Shown piece after piece: positions 1 through 7,338 of a stretch of DNA of 9,916 nt (position 1 is the first letter of the stretch; each line of letters begins with the position of its first letter). A program made the translations under genes and the position numbers. The notes beneath the pieces are model-generated. The model had not been told where the DNA came from and ran no database searches. It worked only from the letters and a program-made list of their open reading frames with translations. The DNA comes from Xanthobacteraceae bacterium (GTDB lineage: Bacteria; Pseudomonadota; Alphaproteobacteria; Rhizobiales; Xanthobacteraceae), in contig JASHWN010000152.1 of assembly GCA_030044035.1 (NCBI GenBank), positions 1-9,916 on the forward strand, read 5' to 3'.

Positions 1-1126
1 TGTTCTCGGTCGAGTTGGCGTACGACACGCGCAGATAACCCTCGCCCAAAATGCCGAAGTCGGGGCCGCCGATCAGCGCCACGCCGGTTTCGTCGAGCAG
101 CGCATTGGCGAGCGGCTTTGCTTTCCAGCCGGTGCGCTTGACGTTGGGGAAGGCATAGAACGCGCCCTTCGGCGTCGCGCACGACATGCCGGGCAGCTTG
201 TTCAAGCCGGCGACCACAATTTTGCGCCGGCGGTCGAACTCGGCGACCATCTTCACGCACGCGTCCTGCGGGCCGGTGAGCGCGGCAAGGCCGGCATACT
301 GCGTGGCGGCGTTGACGCACGAATAGAGGTTCACCGCGAGCTTGCGCGCATAATCGTAGAGCTTGCCGGGCCACACCGCGTAGCCGAGCCGCCAGCCGGT
401 CATCGCGTAAGTCTTCGACCAGCCGTTGAGCAAAATCAGCCGGTCGCGGATCGACGGATACGACAGCAAACAGACATGCGTCTCGCCATCGTAAAGCATG
501 TGATCGTAGATCTCGTCCGACATGATCGCGACGTCGGGATGGCGCTCCAGTCCGGCGACAAGCTTGTCGACTTCGGCCTTCGGCGTCACGCCGCCGGTCG
601 GATTGGCCGGCGAGTTGAGGATGATGAGACGCGTCTGCGGCGTTATCAGGCGCAGCGTCTCTTCCGCCGAGAAGGCAAAACCGTTCTCCTCGCGGATCGG
701 CACCGGAATCGGCCGCGCCCCGGTATATTCGATCATCGAGCGATAGATTGGAAAGCCGGGGTCAGGATAGAGAATGTCGGCGCCGGGCTCGCCGAACATC
801 AGGACCGCCATGTACATGGTCGGCTTGCCGCCCGGCATGATCATGACTTCGTCGGGTGACACGCGCACCGCAAAGCGCTTGCCGAGATCGGCGGCGACCG
901 CCTCGCGCAGGGGCAGAATGCCGACCGCCGGCGTATAGCCGTGATGGCCGTCGCGCAACGCCTTCACCGCCGCCTCGACGATGAAGTCGGGGGTGCGGAA
1001 ATCGGGCTGGCCGATGCCGAGATTGATGATGTTGCGGCCGGCGGCGGCAAGCTGGGTGGCGCGCGCCAGCACCGCAAACGCATTCTCTTCGCCGATGCGG
1101 TCGAAAGCGGCGACGGTTTTGAGCAT
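1..1126 (-). CDS. Class I/II PLP-dependent aminotransferase (C-terminus cut by window edge)
   Basis: Fold-type I aminotransferase that moves an amino group between an amino acid and a 2-keto acid through pyridoxal phosphate in the cytosol. The window holds 375 codons; the family is usually about 385-400 residues, so only the tail is missing. Seen in the translation: an N-terminal substrate-pocket motif NLGIGQPDF (35-43), NPTGG (N175, PLP ring), SDEIYDH (D204, pyridine nitrogen; Y207), the Schiff-base lysine K238 in SKTYAMTGWRLG, and R366 in YLRVSYA, which normally binds the substrate carboxylate. All core catalytic residues are present. The ATG at 1126 is preceded by GGGGAAAG at good spacing. 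The substrate cannot be read from the sequence: 'aspartate aminotransferase' is the usual automatic label, but MPGGKPTMYM near residue 100 differs from the GGKQAL-type segment of well-studied aspartate enzymes as I remember it. No obvious functional tie to its neighbours. Confidence 0.93.
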   Translation of the reverse strand, partial: MLKTVAAFDRIGEENAFAVLARATQLAAAGRNIINLGIGQPDFRTPDFIVEAAVKALRDGHHGYTPAVGILPLREAVAADLGKRFAVRVSPDEVMIMPGGKPTMYMAVLMFGEPGADILYPDPGFPIYRSMIEYTGARPIPVPIREENGFAFSAEETLRLITPQTRLIILNSPANPTGGVTPKAEVDKLVAGLERHPDVAIMSDEIYDHMLYDGETHVCLLSYPSIRDRLILLNGWSKTYAMTGWRLGYAVWPGKLYDYARKLAVNLYSCVNAATQYAGLAALTGPQDACVKMVAEFDRRRKIVVAGLNKLPGMSCATPKGAFYAFPNVKRTGWKAKPLANALLDETGVALIGGPDFGILGEGYLRVSYANSTEN

Positions 1127-1225
1127 GGACTTTCCCCGGCACTGAGACGATTGGGCGCGCAGTTCAACCCAACCGGCCGGCAAATGCAAACCGCGCGCCT
1201 TGGCGAGGCCGTTCATCAGAACGAA

Positions 1226-1250
1226 GGGCTCCGAAGCGAGTTCGGAGCCC
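1226..1250 (-). terminator. Hairpin terminator candidate after the 69-residue secreted protein gene
   Basis: A perfect 10-bp inverted repeat (GGGCTCCGAA / TTCGGAGCCC) with a 5-base loop. On the minus strand it is followed by TTCGTTCT, a weak T-rich tract. It begins 31 bases past the stop of the leftward gene at 1281-1490, which suits a Rho-independent terminator on that strand. It would separate that transcript from the aminotransferase further along, which then needs its own promoter within 1127-1225. Confidence 0.6.
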
Positions 1251-1280
1251 CTCGACGCTACGCAACCAACTTTCGACGGC

Positions 1281-1490
1281 TCAGTAGCCGTTGTCGAGGT
1301 TGAACGCCGCGCCGGATTCGACCGACTCCGCGCTGCCGCTGCGGGTGACGGGGTTGGGATAGGTGGGCATCGGATAGATGTTCGCCTGCTGGGCGGGCGC
1401 GTGCCGGTGCGGCCGCTGCGCCAACGCGGGCGTAGCAACGAGAGCGATGCCGAGAGCGGACAACAGCAACTTGCTGGTCAAAGACTTCAT
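1281..1490 (-). CDS. Small secreted protein of unknown function (69 aa)
   Basis: Predicted exported peptide. Residues 1-24 form a textbook signal peptide: basic start (MKSLTSK), hydrophobic core (LLLSALGIALVA), and an ALA cleavage motif at 22-24. The mature part of about 45 residues begins with a His/Pro-rich stretch (QRPHRHAPAQQ) and ends in a polar tail (AAFNLDNGY). It has no cysteine and no domain I recognise. The ATG at 1490 has a clear AAAGGA ribosome site eight bases upstream. It stands alone between the AT-rich gap and its own hairpin terminator, so it is probably a monocistronic unit. Short secreted peptides of this style are common in Bradyrhizobium relatives. The His-rich start could bind metal, but that is speculation. 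Confidence 0.75.
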   Translation of the reverse strand: MKSLTSKLLLSALGIALVATPALAQRPHRHAPAQQANIYPMPTYPNPVTRSGSAESVESGAAFNLDNGY

Positions 1491-1851
1491 TGGTGCATTC
1501 CTTTTGCAAAACGTGCCCCTGGTTCCGAATTATTCTTATTTGCGCAGCGCACAAGACCCGATAGAGTCACGCGTGTTTCACAAAAACGTTAGTTTATTCA
1601 GCATGTTAATGGTATTTTTATTGTTCGATTTATTATTCCTTGTTGCATCGCAAAAAGCGCTTGAGCGCCTGCCGAGCGATAAACCAGCCCAAACGCGGCG
1701 CCTGAGCCGGCGGCAAAACTCTCATGCAAAATCGTTTTCCCGCGATAGCCTTCTCGGCGAGTCGCGCCGGCATTAATTCGCTATATCTACCGAGGACCGC
1801 GTCCGCACGAATCCGCTGCGGACCGTGACGCCAAGAACACGGACAACAGCA
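1491..1851. promoter_or_regulatory. Divergent intergenic region with AT-rich core
   Basis: This 361-bp gap separates the leftward secreted-peptide gene from the rightward dehydratase gene, so it must carry both promoters. Roughly 1570-1650 is strikingly AT-rich for this genome, with runs such as GGTATTTTTATTG and TTTATTATTCC. Candidate sites are weak: TATATC at 1782-1787 could be a -10 for the dehydratase gene, but it has no good -35, and AATAAT on the minus strand near 1527-1532 could be a -10 for the peptide gene. I see no convincing operator palindrome. The boundaries of the regulatory sites are inference. Confidence 0.4.
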
Positions 1852-3660
1852 ATGGCCAACACCAAGGGCTCGCAAGGGCCGCAACGCCGCCTGCGTTCGC
1901 AATTGTGGTTCGACAATCCGGACAATCCCGGCATGACCGCGCTCTACCTGGAGCGCTACCTCAATTACGGGCTGACGCGCGCCGAGCTGACCTCGGGCAA
2001 GCCGATCATCGGCATCGCCCAGACCGGCTCCGACTTGAGCCCCTGCAACCGGCATCACCTGCAGCTTGCGGAGCGGGTGCGCGAAGGCATCCGCACCGCC
2101 GGCGGCCTCGCCATGGAATTTCCCATGCATCCGATCCAGGAAACCGGCAAGCGGCCGACCGCGGCGCTCGACCGCAATCTTGCCTATCTGGGCCTGGTCG
2201 AGGTGCTGTTCGGCTATCCGCTCGACGGCGTCGTGCTGATGACCGGGTGCGACAAGACCACGCCGGCCTGCCTGATGGCGGCGGCGACCGTCAACACGCC
2301 GGCGATCGTGCTCTCCGGCGGGCCGATGCTCAACGGCTGGCACGAGGGCAAGCGCGCCGGCTCCGGCACGGTGCTTTGGCAGGCGCGCCAGGACGTCGCC
2401 GCCGGCAAGATCGACTACAACGAATTCATCGACATCGCCTGCTCATCGGCGCCCTCGATCGGCCACTGCAACACCATGGGCACCGCTTCGACCATGAACG
2501 CCATGGCCGAGGCGCTCGGCATGTCGCTGCCCGGCTGCGCCGCGATCCCGGCGCCGTATCGCGAGCGCGCCCGCATCGCCTACGAGACCGGCGTGCGCGC
2601 CGTCGAGATCGTGCGCGAGGATCTCAAGCCGTCCGATATCCTCACACGCGCGGCGTTCGAAAATGCCATCGTCGCTTGCTCGGCGATCGGCGGCTCGACC
2701 AACGCGCCGATTCATCTCTGTGCTATCGCCCGTCATGTCGGCGTGCCGCTGGAGATTGGGGATTGGGAAACGGTCGGCTATGACGTGCCGCTGCTGGTCA
2801 ACATGCAGCCGGCCGGCGAATATCTCGGCGAGGAATATTTCCGCGCCGGCGGGCTGCCGGCGGTGATGCACGAACTGCTCAAAGCAGGCCGGCTGCATGG
2901 CGACGCGCTGACTATCAACGGCAAGACCTACGCCGAGAACGTCGCGCGCAGCGAAATTACCGATGGCGACGTGATCCGGCCCTACGACAAGCCGCTCAAG
3001 CCGCATGCCGGCTTCAAGGTGCTGCGCGGCAATCTGTTCGATTCCGCGATCATGAAGACGAGCGTGATTTCCGACGAATTCCGCAACCGCTATCTGTGCA
3101 ATCCGAAGGATCCGAACGCGTTTGAGGGCCGCGCCGTGGTGTTCGACGGGCCCGTGGATTACCACCACCGCATCGAGGATCCGGCCCTCGGCATCGACGA
3201 GCACACGATTTTGTTCATGCGCGGCGCCGGCCCGATCGGCTATCCGGGCTCGGCCGAAGTGGTGAACATGCAGCCGCCGGCGGCGTTGATCAAAAAGGGC
3301 GTCACCTCGCTCGCCTGCATCGGCGACGGCCGGCAATCGGGCACGTCCGGCTCGCCGTCGATCCTCAACGCCTCGCCGGAGGCGGCGGCCGGCGGCGGGC
3401 TTGCGCTTTTGAAAACCGGCGACCGCGTGCGCATCGATCTCAACAAGGGCAGCGCCGATATTTTGCTCCCGGCCGCGGAGCTCGCTGAACGTGCCGCGGC
3501 GCTGAAGCGGAACGGCGGTTACCGCTATCCGGAAAGCGAGACGCCGTGGCAGGAAATCCAACGCGCCATGGTCGACCAGCTCGGCAGCGGCATGGTGCTG
3601 GAGCCGGCGGTCAAATATCAGCGCGTCGCGCAAAAATACGTGCCACGCGACAATCACTGA
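1852..3660 (+). CDS. xylD: IlvD/Edd family sugar-acid dehydratase, probable D-xylonate dehydratase
   Basis: Iron-sulfur, Mg-dependent dehydratase that removes water from a sugar acid to give a 2-keto-3-deoxy acid; for D-xylonate this is the dehydratase step of the Weimberg and Dahms pathways. With the ATG at 1852 it is 602 residues. The three expected [2Fe-2S] cysteines are C65 ([10 protein letters not shown]), C133 ([10 protein letters not shown]) and C206 ([11 protein letters not shown]). K135 is in the metal-site motif, and S496 in [11 protein letters not shown] matches the catalytic serine region. As I remember Caulobacter crescentus XylD, the match runs along the whole length (for example [38 protein letters not shown]), with cysteine spacing the same to the residue. 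This favours xylonate dehydratase over L-arabonate dehydratase or biosynthetic IlvD. An in-frame GTG at 1825 would add nine residues but lacks a ribosome site. The ATG has only GGA eight bases upstream. True substrate is inferred. Confidence 0.9.
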   Translation: MANTKGSQGPQRRLRSQLWFDNPDNPGMTALYLERYLNYGLTRAELTSGKPIIGIAQTGSDLSPCNRHHLQLAERVREGIRTAGGLAMEFPMHPIQETGKRPTAALDRNLAYLGLVEVLFGYPLDGVVLMTGCDKTTPACLMAAATVNTPAIVLSGGPMLNGWHEGKRAGSGTVLWQARQDVAAGKIDYNEFIDIACSSAPSIGHCNTMGTASTMNAMAEALGMSLPGCAAIPAPYRERARIAYETGVRAVEIVREDLKPSDILTRAAFENAIVACSAIGGSTNAPIHLCAIARHVGVPLEIGDWETVGYDVPLLVNMQPAGEYLGEEYFRAGGLPAVMHELLKAGRLHGDALTINGKTYAENVARSEITDGDVIRPYDKPLKPHAGFKVLRGNLFDSAIMKTSVISDEFRNRYLCNPKDPNAFEGRAVVFDGPVDYHHRIEDPALGIDEHTILFMRGAGPIGYPGSAEVVNMQPPAALIKKGVTSLACIGDGRQSGTSGSPSILNASPEAAAGGGLALLKTGDRVRIDLNKGSADILLPAAELAERAAALKRNGGYRYPESETPWQEIQRAMVDQLGSGMVLEPAVKYQRVAQKYVPRDNH

Positions 3661-3693
3661 ATACCGGCGTCGGGACGCAATTGTCGATCTGTC

Positions 3694-3783
3694 ATGGTCC
3701 GCGAAAGCGGACCATCCAGTAAACGCCGTGCTATCGGTGATTACTGGATCATCCGCTTTCGCGCTTTCGCGGATGATGACCAT
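3694..3783. repeat. Two-armed palindromic intergenic repeat (copy 1, GAAA-loop type)
   Basis: The left arm, ATGGTCCGC-GAAA-GCGGACCAT (3694-3715), is a perfect 9-bp stem closed by a GAAA tetraloop, followed by CCAGTAA. The right arm (3741-3783) is its inverted partner, starting TTACTGGAT and ending GACCAT. It contains a short tandem duplication, GCTTTCGC GCTTTCGC, that the left arm lacks. The element lies between the dehydratase and the lyase-superfamily gene and could form hairpins in the transcript. It looks like a dispersed REP/BIME-type repeat. Confidence 0.75.
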
Positions 3784-3852
3784 GCCATGGGTCTGTTATC
3801 GCGGCGCGCTTCGTGGCAACTTGCCGGACTTTGCCAATGCCGGATGTTTGCC

Positions 3853-4704
3853 ATGAGCCAGTCCCGTCCGTCGACCGCCGACAAGCGCAAGACTTTCCGC
3901 AAGCTGCACGAGAGCGGCTGCTTCGTCATTCCCAATCCGTGGAATGTCGGCAGCGCGCGCTATCTGCAGGGCCTCGGCTTTCCGGCGTTGGCGACGACCA
4001 GCTCCGGCTTCGCCCATTCGCAGGGCTATGCGGACGGCGGGCAGAGCCGCGAGCAGGTGCTGGCGCATTTTGCCGAGATCGCGGCGGCAACCGATGTGCC
4101 GCTCAACGCCGATTTCGAGGACGGTTTTGCCGACACGCTCGATGGCCTCGCTGACAGCGTGGTCAAGTGCATCGCGACCGGCGTCGCCGGGCTCTCGATC
4201 GAGGATTCGCCGAACGACGGCAAGACGCCGCTTTATGACATCGATGTTGCCGTCACCCGCGTAAAGGCGGCGCGGGCGGCGATCGATCGCGCCGGCGGCG
4301 ACGTGGTGTTCACCGCGCGGGCGGAAAATTTCGTCCGCGGCGTCAACGATCTCGACGACGCAATCCGGCGGCTCAAGGCTTACGCCGCAGCCGGCGCCGA
4401 TTGCCTCTACGCACCGGGCATCAACAAGCGCGAGCAGATCGAGGCGGTGGTCAAGGCGGTGGCGCCGAAGCCGGTCAATTTTCTCAACAGCGGCGCATTC
4501 GGCTTCACCGTCGACGACATCGCCGCGATGGGCGTGCGCCGCATCAGCGTCGGCGGCTCGCTGGCGCGCGTCGCCATGCACGCCTTCATCCGCACCGCGA
4601 CCGAAATCGCGCGCGACGGCAAGTTCGACGGCTTCGGCGGACTGATAACCAATGCCGAGCTGAACAAGTTTTTTGCCGAGGATCGCAGGAAGCTTTCGTC
4701 ATGA
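3853..4704 (+). CDS. Isocitrate lyase/PEP mutase superfamily protein, probable C-C lyase or decarboxylase
   Basis: A (beta/alpha)8-barrel enzyme of 283 residues. Members bind Mg2+ and a 2-oxo carboxylate and either cleave a C-C bond to release a pyruvate- or glyoxylate-type product, decarboxylate oxaloacetate, or rearrange phosphonates. Seen: PNPWNVGSARYLQGLGF (27-43), ALATTSSGFA (45-54), the metal-site segment LNADFEDGF (D87, D90), GLSIEDS (E117), TARAENF (R156), AGADCLYAPG (180-189) and NFLNSG. The KKCGH/KRCGH loop of true isocitrate and methylisocitrate lyases is absent, so it is neither of those. This subgroup is commonly annotated only by family name, and the substrate is unknown. Being downstream of a sugar-acid dehydratase suggests a 2-keto-3-deoxy acid or derivative, which is inference. 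An alternative ATG at 3844 adds three residues. The stop overlaps the next start. Confidence 0.88.
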   Translation: MSQSRPSTADKRKTFRKLHESGCFVIPNPWNVGSARYLQGLGFPALATTSSGFAHSQGYADGGQSREQVLAHFAEIAAATDVPLNADFEDGFADTLDGLADSVVKCIATGVAGLSIEDSPNDGKTPLYDIDVAVTRVKAARAAIDRAGGDVVFTARAENFVRGVNDLDDAIRRLKAYAAAGADCLYAPGINKREQIEAVVKAVAPKPVNFLNSGAFGFTVDDIAAMGVRRISVGGSLARVAMHAFIRTATEIARDGKFDGFGGLITNAELNKFFAEDRRKLSS

Positions 4705-5408
4705 GCGCCTCGGAACCGCATCCGCAAACCGGCCAGCCCGTCGGTTTGCCGGTCCCCAATCCTGCGCCTGGGCCACGGCCCGGGCCGGTGACGCTGCAAG
4801 GCCGCTACGGCCGCGTGGAGAAGCTCAAGGCCAAGCATGCAGCTGACCTGTGGCGGGTATTGGCCGGGCAAAATCAGGTTTGGACCTATATCGCGACCTC
4901 CGGTCCGTTCTCGAACTTCGACGAGTTTGCGGCGTTTATTGCGATGCGCGCCACGCTGGATGACCCTTACGGCTATGCGATCGTCGATACGTCCGGCCGC
5001 GCCATCGGTTATTTCACGCTGCTGCGGATCGTGCCGCAAAACCGCGTCATTGAGGTTGGTCACGTGCTGTATTCGCCGGCCCTGCAACGCACGCCGCTCG
5101 GAACCGAAGCGCAATACCTGCTGGCGCGTTATGTGTTCGAGACACTGCGCTATCGCCGCTACGAATGGAAATGCGATTCGCATAATGCGGCGTCACGGCG
5201 CGCCGCGCTGCGTTACGGCTTCACCTATGAAGGTACGTTCCGTCAGCACATCATTGCCAAGACCCGCAACCGCGACGATGTGTGGTTTTCCATGCTCGAC
5301 AGCGAATGGCCGGCGCGCAAGGCGAATTTCGAACGCTGGCTGGCGCCGGAGAATTTCGATGCCGACGGCCGGCAAAAGCTCAGCCTCGCGGCGTTGAACG
5401 AACAATAA
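4701..5408 (+). CDS. GNAT family N-acetyltransferase (RimJ/RimL-like)
   Basis: Predicted acetyl-CoA-dependent acyltransferase of 235 residues in the Acetyltransf_3 (RimJ/RimL/SpeG-like) branch. Residues 1-30 are a Pro-rich, probably disordered extension. The GNAT fold then follows: substrate-side helices (HAADLWRVLAGQNQVWTYI), beta strands GYAIVD and AIGYFTLLRI, VIEVGHVLYSP, an acetyl-CoA-loop region RTPLGTEAQYL that departs from the usual Q/RxxGxG/A, then YEWKCDSHNAASRRAALRYG and FTYEGTFRQH, which are typical of this branch. The ATG at 4701 lies in an ATGA overlap with the stop of the upstream gene, so the two are probably translationally coupled. Its substrate (protein N-terminus, amine or a small metabolite) cannot be told from sequence, and GNATs of this type often sit beside metabolic genes without a known link. 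Confidence 0.87.
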   Translation: MSASEPHPQTGQPVGLPVPNPAPGPRPGPVTLQGRYGRVEKLKAKHAADLWRVLAGQNQVWTYIATSGPFSNFDEFAAFIAMRATLDDPYGYAIVDTSGRAIGYFTLLRIVPQNRVIEVGHVLYSPALQRTPLGTEAQYLLARYVFETLRYRRYEWKCDSHNAASRRAALRYGFTYEGTFRQHIIAKTRNRDDVWFSMLDSEWPARKANFERWLAPENFDADGRQKLSLAALNEQ

Positions 5409-5421
5409 GCGTGAGGATCAG

Positions 5422-6180
5422 ATGGCGAACAGACTGCAAGGTAAAATCGCACTGATCACCGCCGCCGGCCAGGGCATCGGCCGCGCCATTGCCGAATCGT
5501 TCATCGCCGAGGGCGCGAGCCTGATCGCGACCGATCTTGCCGAAGACAAGCTCGCCGGGCTGAATGCCAAGAAGCGCAGCAAGCTCGACGTCCGCTCGCA
5601 GAGCGACATCGAGGCGCTGGCCCGCGACGTGGCCGGCGCGTTCGGTGCGCTCGACATTCTGGTCAATTGCGCCGGCTACGTGCATCACGGTACGGTGCTC
5701 GACTGCGCCGACCGCGACTGGGATTTTTCCTTCGACCTGAACGTCAAGTCCATGCACCGCATGATCAAGGCGTTCCTGCCCGGCATGCTGGAGAAAAAGC
5801 GCAGCTCGATCATCAACATTTCGTCGGCCGTTTCCTCGATCCGCGGCGTGCCGAACCGCTACGCCTACGGCGCCACCAAGGCCGCCGTAATCGGGCTCAC
5901 CAAGGCGGTCGCCGCCGATTTCATCAAACAGGGCATCCGCTGCAACGCGATCTGTCCGGGCACCATCGAGTCGCCGTCGCTCGACGATCGCGTCGCTACG
6001 CTGGCCAAGGAGACCGGCCGTTCGCTCGACGCCGTGCGGCAGGATTTTGTCGCGCGGCAGCCGATGGGCCGGCTCGGCACGCCGACCGAAGTCGCCGCGC
6101 TCGCCCTGTTCCTGGCCAGCGACGAGGCAAGTTACATTACCGGCCAGGCCCATCTCGTCGACGGCGGGATGGCGCTGTAA
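5422..6180 (+). CDS. SDR oxidoreductase of the DHRS6 / 2-keto-3-deoxy-L-fuconate dehydrogenase type
   Basis: Classical short-chain dehydrogenase of 252 residues. Cofactor site TAAGQGIGRA (13-22), with D38 ending beta 2, which indicates NAD rather than NADP. Further motifs are NCAGYVHHG (82-90), the structural N107, and a catalytic set S135, Y149 and K153 (YGATK), then CPGTIESPS. The stretch VHHGTVLDC...DWDFS...LNV.SM..MIKAFLP and VAADFIKQGIRCN match human DHRS6 (BDH2) as I remember it, with the catalytic residues offset by two. Bacterial relatives include 2-keto-3-deoxy-L-fuconate and -rhamnonate dehydrogenases, which oxidise C4 of a 2-keto-3-deoxy acid. With a xylonate-type dehydratase nearby, oxidation of a 2-keto-3-deoxypentonate is a reasonable guess; 3-hydroxybutyrate or 4-oxoproline chemistry is the alternative. 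AGGA lies four bases before the ATG, and the gene starts 13 bp after the GNAT gene, so both are likely on one transcript. Confidence 0.87.
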   Translation: MANRLQGKIALITAAGQGIGRAIAESFIAEGASLIATDLAEDKLAGLNAKKRSKLDVRSQSDIEALARDVAGAFGALDILVNCAGYVHHGTVLDCADRDWDFSFDLNVKSMHRMIKAFLPGMLEKKRSSIINISSAVSSIRGVPNRYAYGATKAAVIGLTKAVAADFIKQGIRCNAICPGTIESPSLDDRVATLAKETGRSLDAVRQDFVARQPMGRLGTPTEVAALALFLASDEASYITGQAHLVDGGMAL

Positions 6181-6188
6181 TTCTCTTT

Positions 6189-6318
6189 CGTCATTCCGGG
6201 GCGCGCGAAGCGCGAACCCGGAATCCATAACCACGGTCCTTTCGGCGGAGTTCGGACGTCGATCTGCACCATAAGGGATTATGGATTCCGGCTCTCGCTT
6301 CGCTCGGCCGGAATGACG
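6189..6318. repeat. Two-armed palindromic intergenic repeat (copy 2, CGTCATTCCGG type)
   Basis: The ends are inverted repeats: CGTCATTCCGG (6189-6199) and CCGGAATGACG (6308-6318). The left arm folds through TTCCGGG / CCCGGAA around a CGCGC-GAA-GCGCG core. The right arm folds through ATTCCGGC / GCCGGAAT around a TCGCTTCGCTCG core. Facing inner ends are GGAATCCATAA and TTATGGATTCC, with about 40 bases between them. It fills nearly the whole gap between the DHRS6-like SDR and the DenD-like gene, ending 16 bases before the latter's start codon. Confidence 0.8.
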
Positions 6319-6334
6319 GCAACACGGATGAACC

Positions 6335-7318
6335 ATGCACGTTCTCATCACCGGCGCGGCCGGAATGGTCGGGCGCAAGTTGACGGCGCGACTGGTTGAG
6401 GCCGGCGCGCTCAACGGTCGGCCGATCGACACGCTGACCCTGATCGACATCGAGGCGCCGCAAAAGCCGGAAAAATTTCGCGGCCACATCGTCACCGGGG
6501 CGGCGGATATCGGCGAACGGGCAACGGCGCTTGTGGCCCTCGCCGGGCGGCCGGACGTGATCTTTCATCTCGCCGCCGTCGTATCCGGCGAGGCCGAACT
6601 CGATTTCGAGAAAGGCACGCGGGTCAATCTCGACGGTTCGCGGGCGCTGCTCGAAGCGATTCGTAAAATCGGCAACTTCTATCGGCCACGCTTTGTCTTC
6701 ACGTCGTCCATCGCGGTGTTTGGCGCGCCGTTTCCCGACGCGATCGGCGACGAATTTTTCCAAACGCCGCTGACTTCATACGGCACGCAGAAAGCGATCG
6801 TCGAATTATTGCTCGCCGACTACACCCGCCGCGGCTTTATCGACGGCGTCGGCATCCGGCTGCCGACCATTAACGTGCGGCCGGGCCGGCCCAACAAGGC
6901 CGCATCCGGCTTTTTCTCCTCGATCATCCGCGAGCCGCTCGCCGGCCAAGAGGCGGTGCTGCCGGTCGATGAATCCGTCATGCACTGGCACGCCAGCCCG
7001 CGCGCCGCCGTCGGCTTTCTGGTTCACGCCGCCGGGCTGTCGAGCGAGCAGCTCGGGACGCGCGTCAACCTGACCATGCCGGGCGTGTGCTGCACGGTCG
7101 CCGAGCAGATCGCGGCGCTGCGCCGGATCGCCGGCGACAAGGTCACCGCGCGCATCCGCCGCGCCCCGGACCCGTTGGTCGAGCGCATCGTTGCCGGCTG
7201 GCCGCGCCGGTTCGATCCGCGCCGCGCGCTGGCGCTCGGCTTCCGCGCCGAAGCCTCGTTCGACGATATCATCCGCGTGCATATCGAGGACGAACTGGGC
7301 GGCAACATCGTCCTGTGA
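6335..7318 (+). CDS. denD: Extended SDR, probable D-erythronate dehydrogenase (DenD-like)
   Basis: NAD-dependent extended SDR (epimerase fold) of 327 residues. Seen: cofactor loop TGAAGMVG (6-13), acidic D38 at the end of beta 2 (LTLIDIEAP, NAD preference), FHLAAVVSGEAELDFEKG (77-94), S124/S125 in VFTSSIAVFG, and the catalytic Y149 and K153 in TSYGTQK. RLPTINVRPG, a substrate-side segment with VMHWHASPRAA, and a C-terminal RRFDPRRALALGF follow the DenD pattern as I remember it. Characterised DenD oxidises D-erythronate to an oxo-tetronate, which OtnI, OtnK and OtnC then process; none of those partners is in this window. A related NAD-dependent epimerase acting on another sugar acid remains possible. 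The ATG has only GGA seven bases upstream and sits 16 bases past a palindromic repeat. The name denD is by similarity only. Confidence 0.8.
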   Translation: MHVLITGAAGMVGRKLTARLVEAGALNGRPIDTLTLIDIEAPQKPEKFRGHIVTGAADIGERATALVALAGRPDVIFHLAAVVSGEAELDFEKGTRVNLDGSRALLEAIRKIGNFYRPRFVFTSSIAVFGAPFPDAIGDEFFQTPLTSYGTQKAIVELLLADYTRRGFIDGVGIRLPTINVRPGRPNKAASGFFSSIIREPLAGQEAVLPVDESVMHWHASPRAAVGFLVHAAGLSSEQLGTRVNLTMPGVCCTVAEQIAALRRIAGDKVTARIRRAPDPLVERIVAGWPRRFDPRRALALGFRAEASFDDIIRVHIEDELGGNIVL

Positions 7319-7338
7319 CAGCAGATCCAGTCCCGTCC

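Noticed and set aside
1603..1776. Open frame of 57 residues starting MLMVFLLFDLLFLVA, resembling a single-pass membrane micro-protein with a basic tail.
   Set aside because: The hydrophobic stretch is what any AT-rich, T-rich run encodes, there is no ribosome site before the ATG, and the tail has no pattern. It overlaps the promoter region of the dehydratase gene.
2443..3783. Long minus-strand open frame (446 codons) opposite the dehydratase gene.
   Set aside because: Its translation is rich in Arg, Ala and His without any domain, as expected for the reverse of GC-rich codons. The plus strand encodes an intact dehydratase with all its motifs.
3694..3852. N-terminal extension of the lyase-superfamily protein (about 53 residues from an upstream ATG).
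   Set aside because: The extension is translated from the palindromic repeat and has no match to the family; the conserved region starts shortly after the ATG at 3853.
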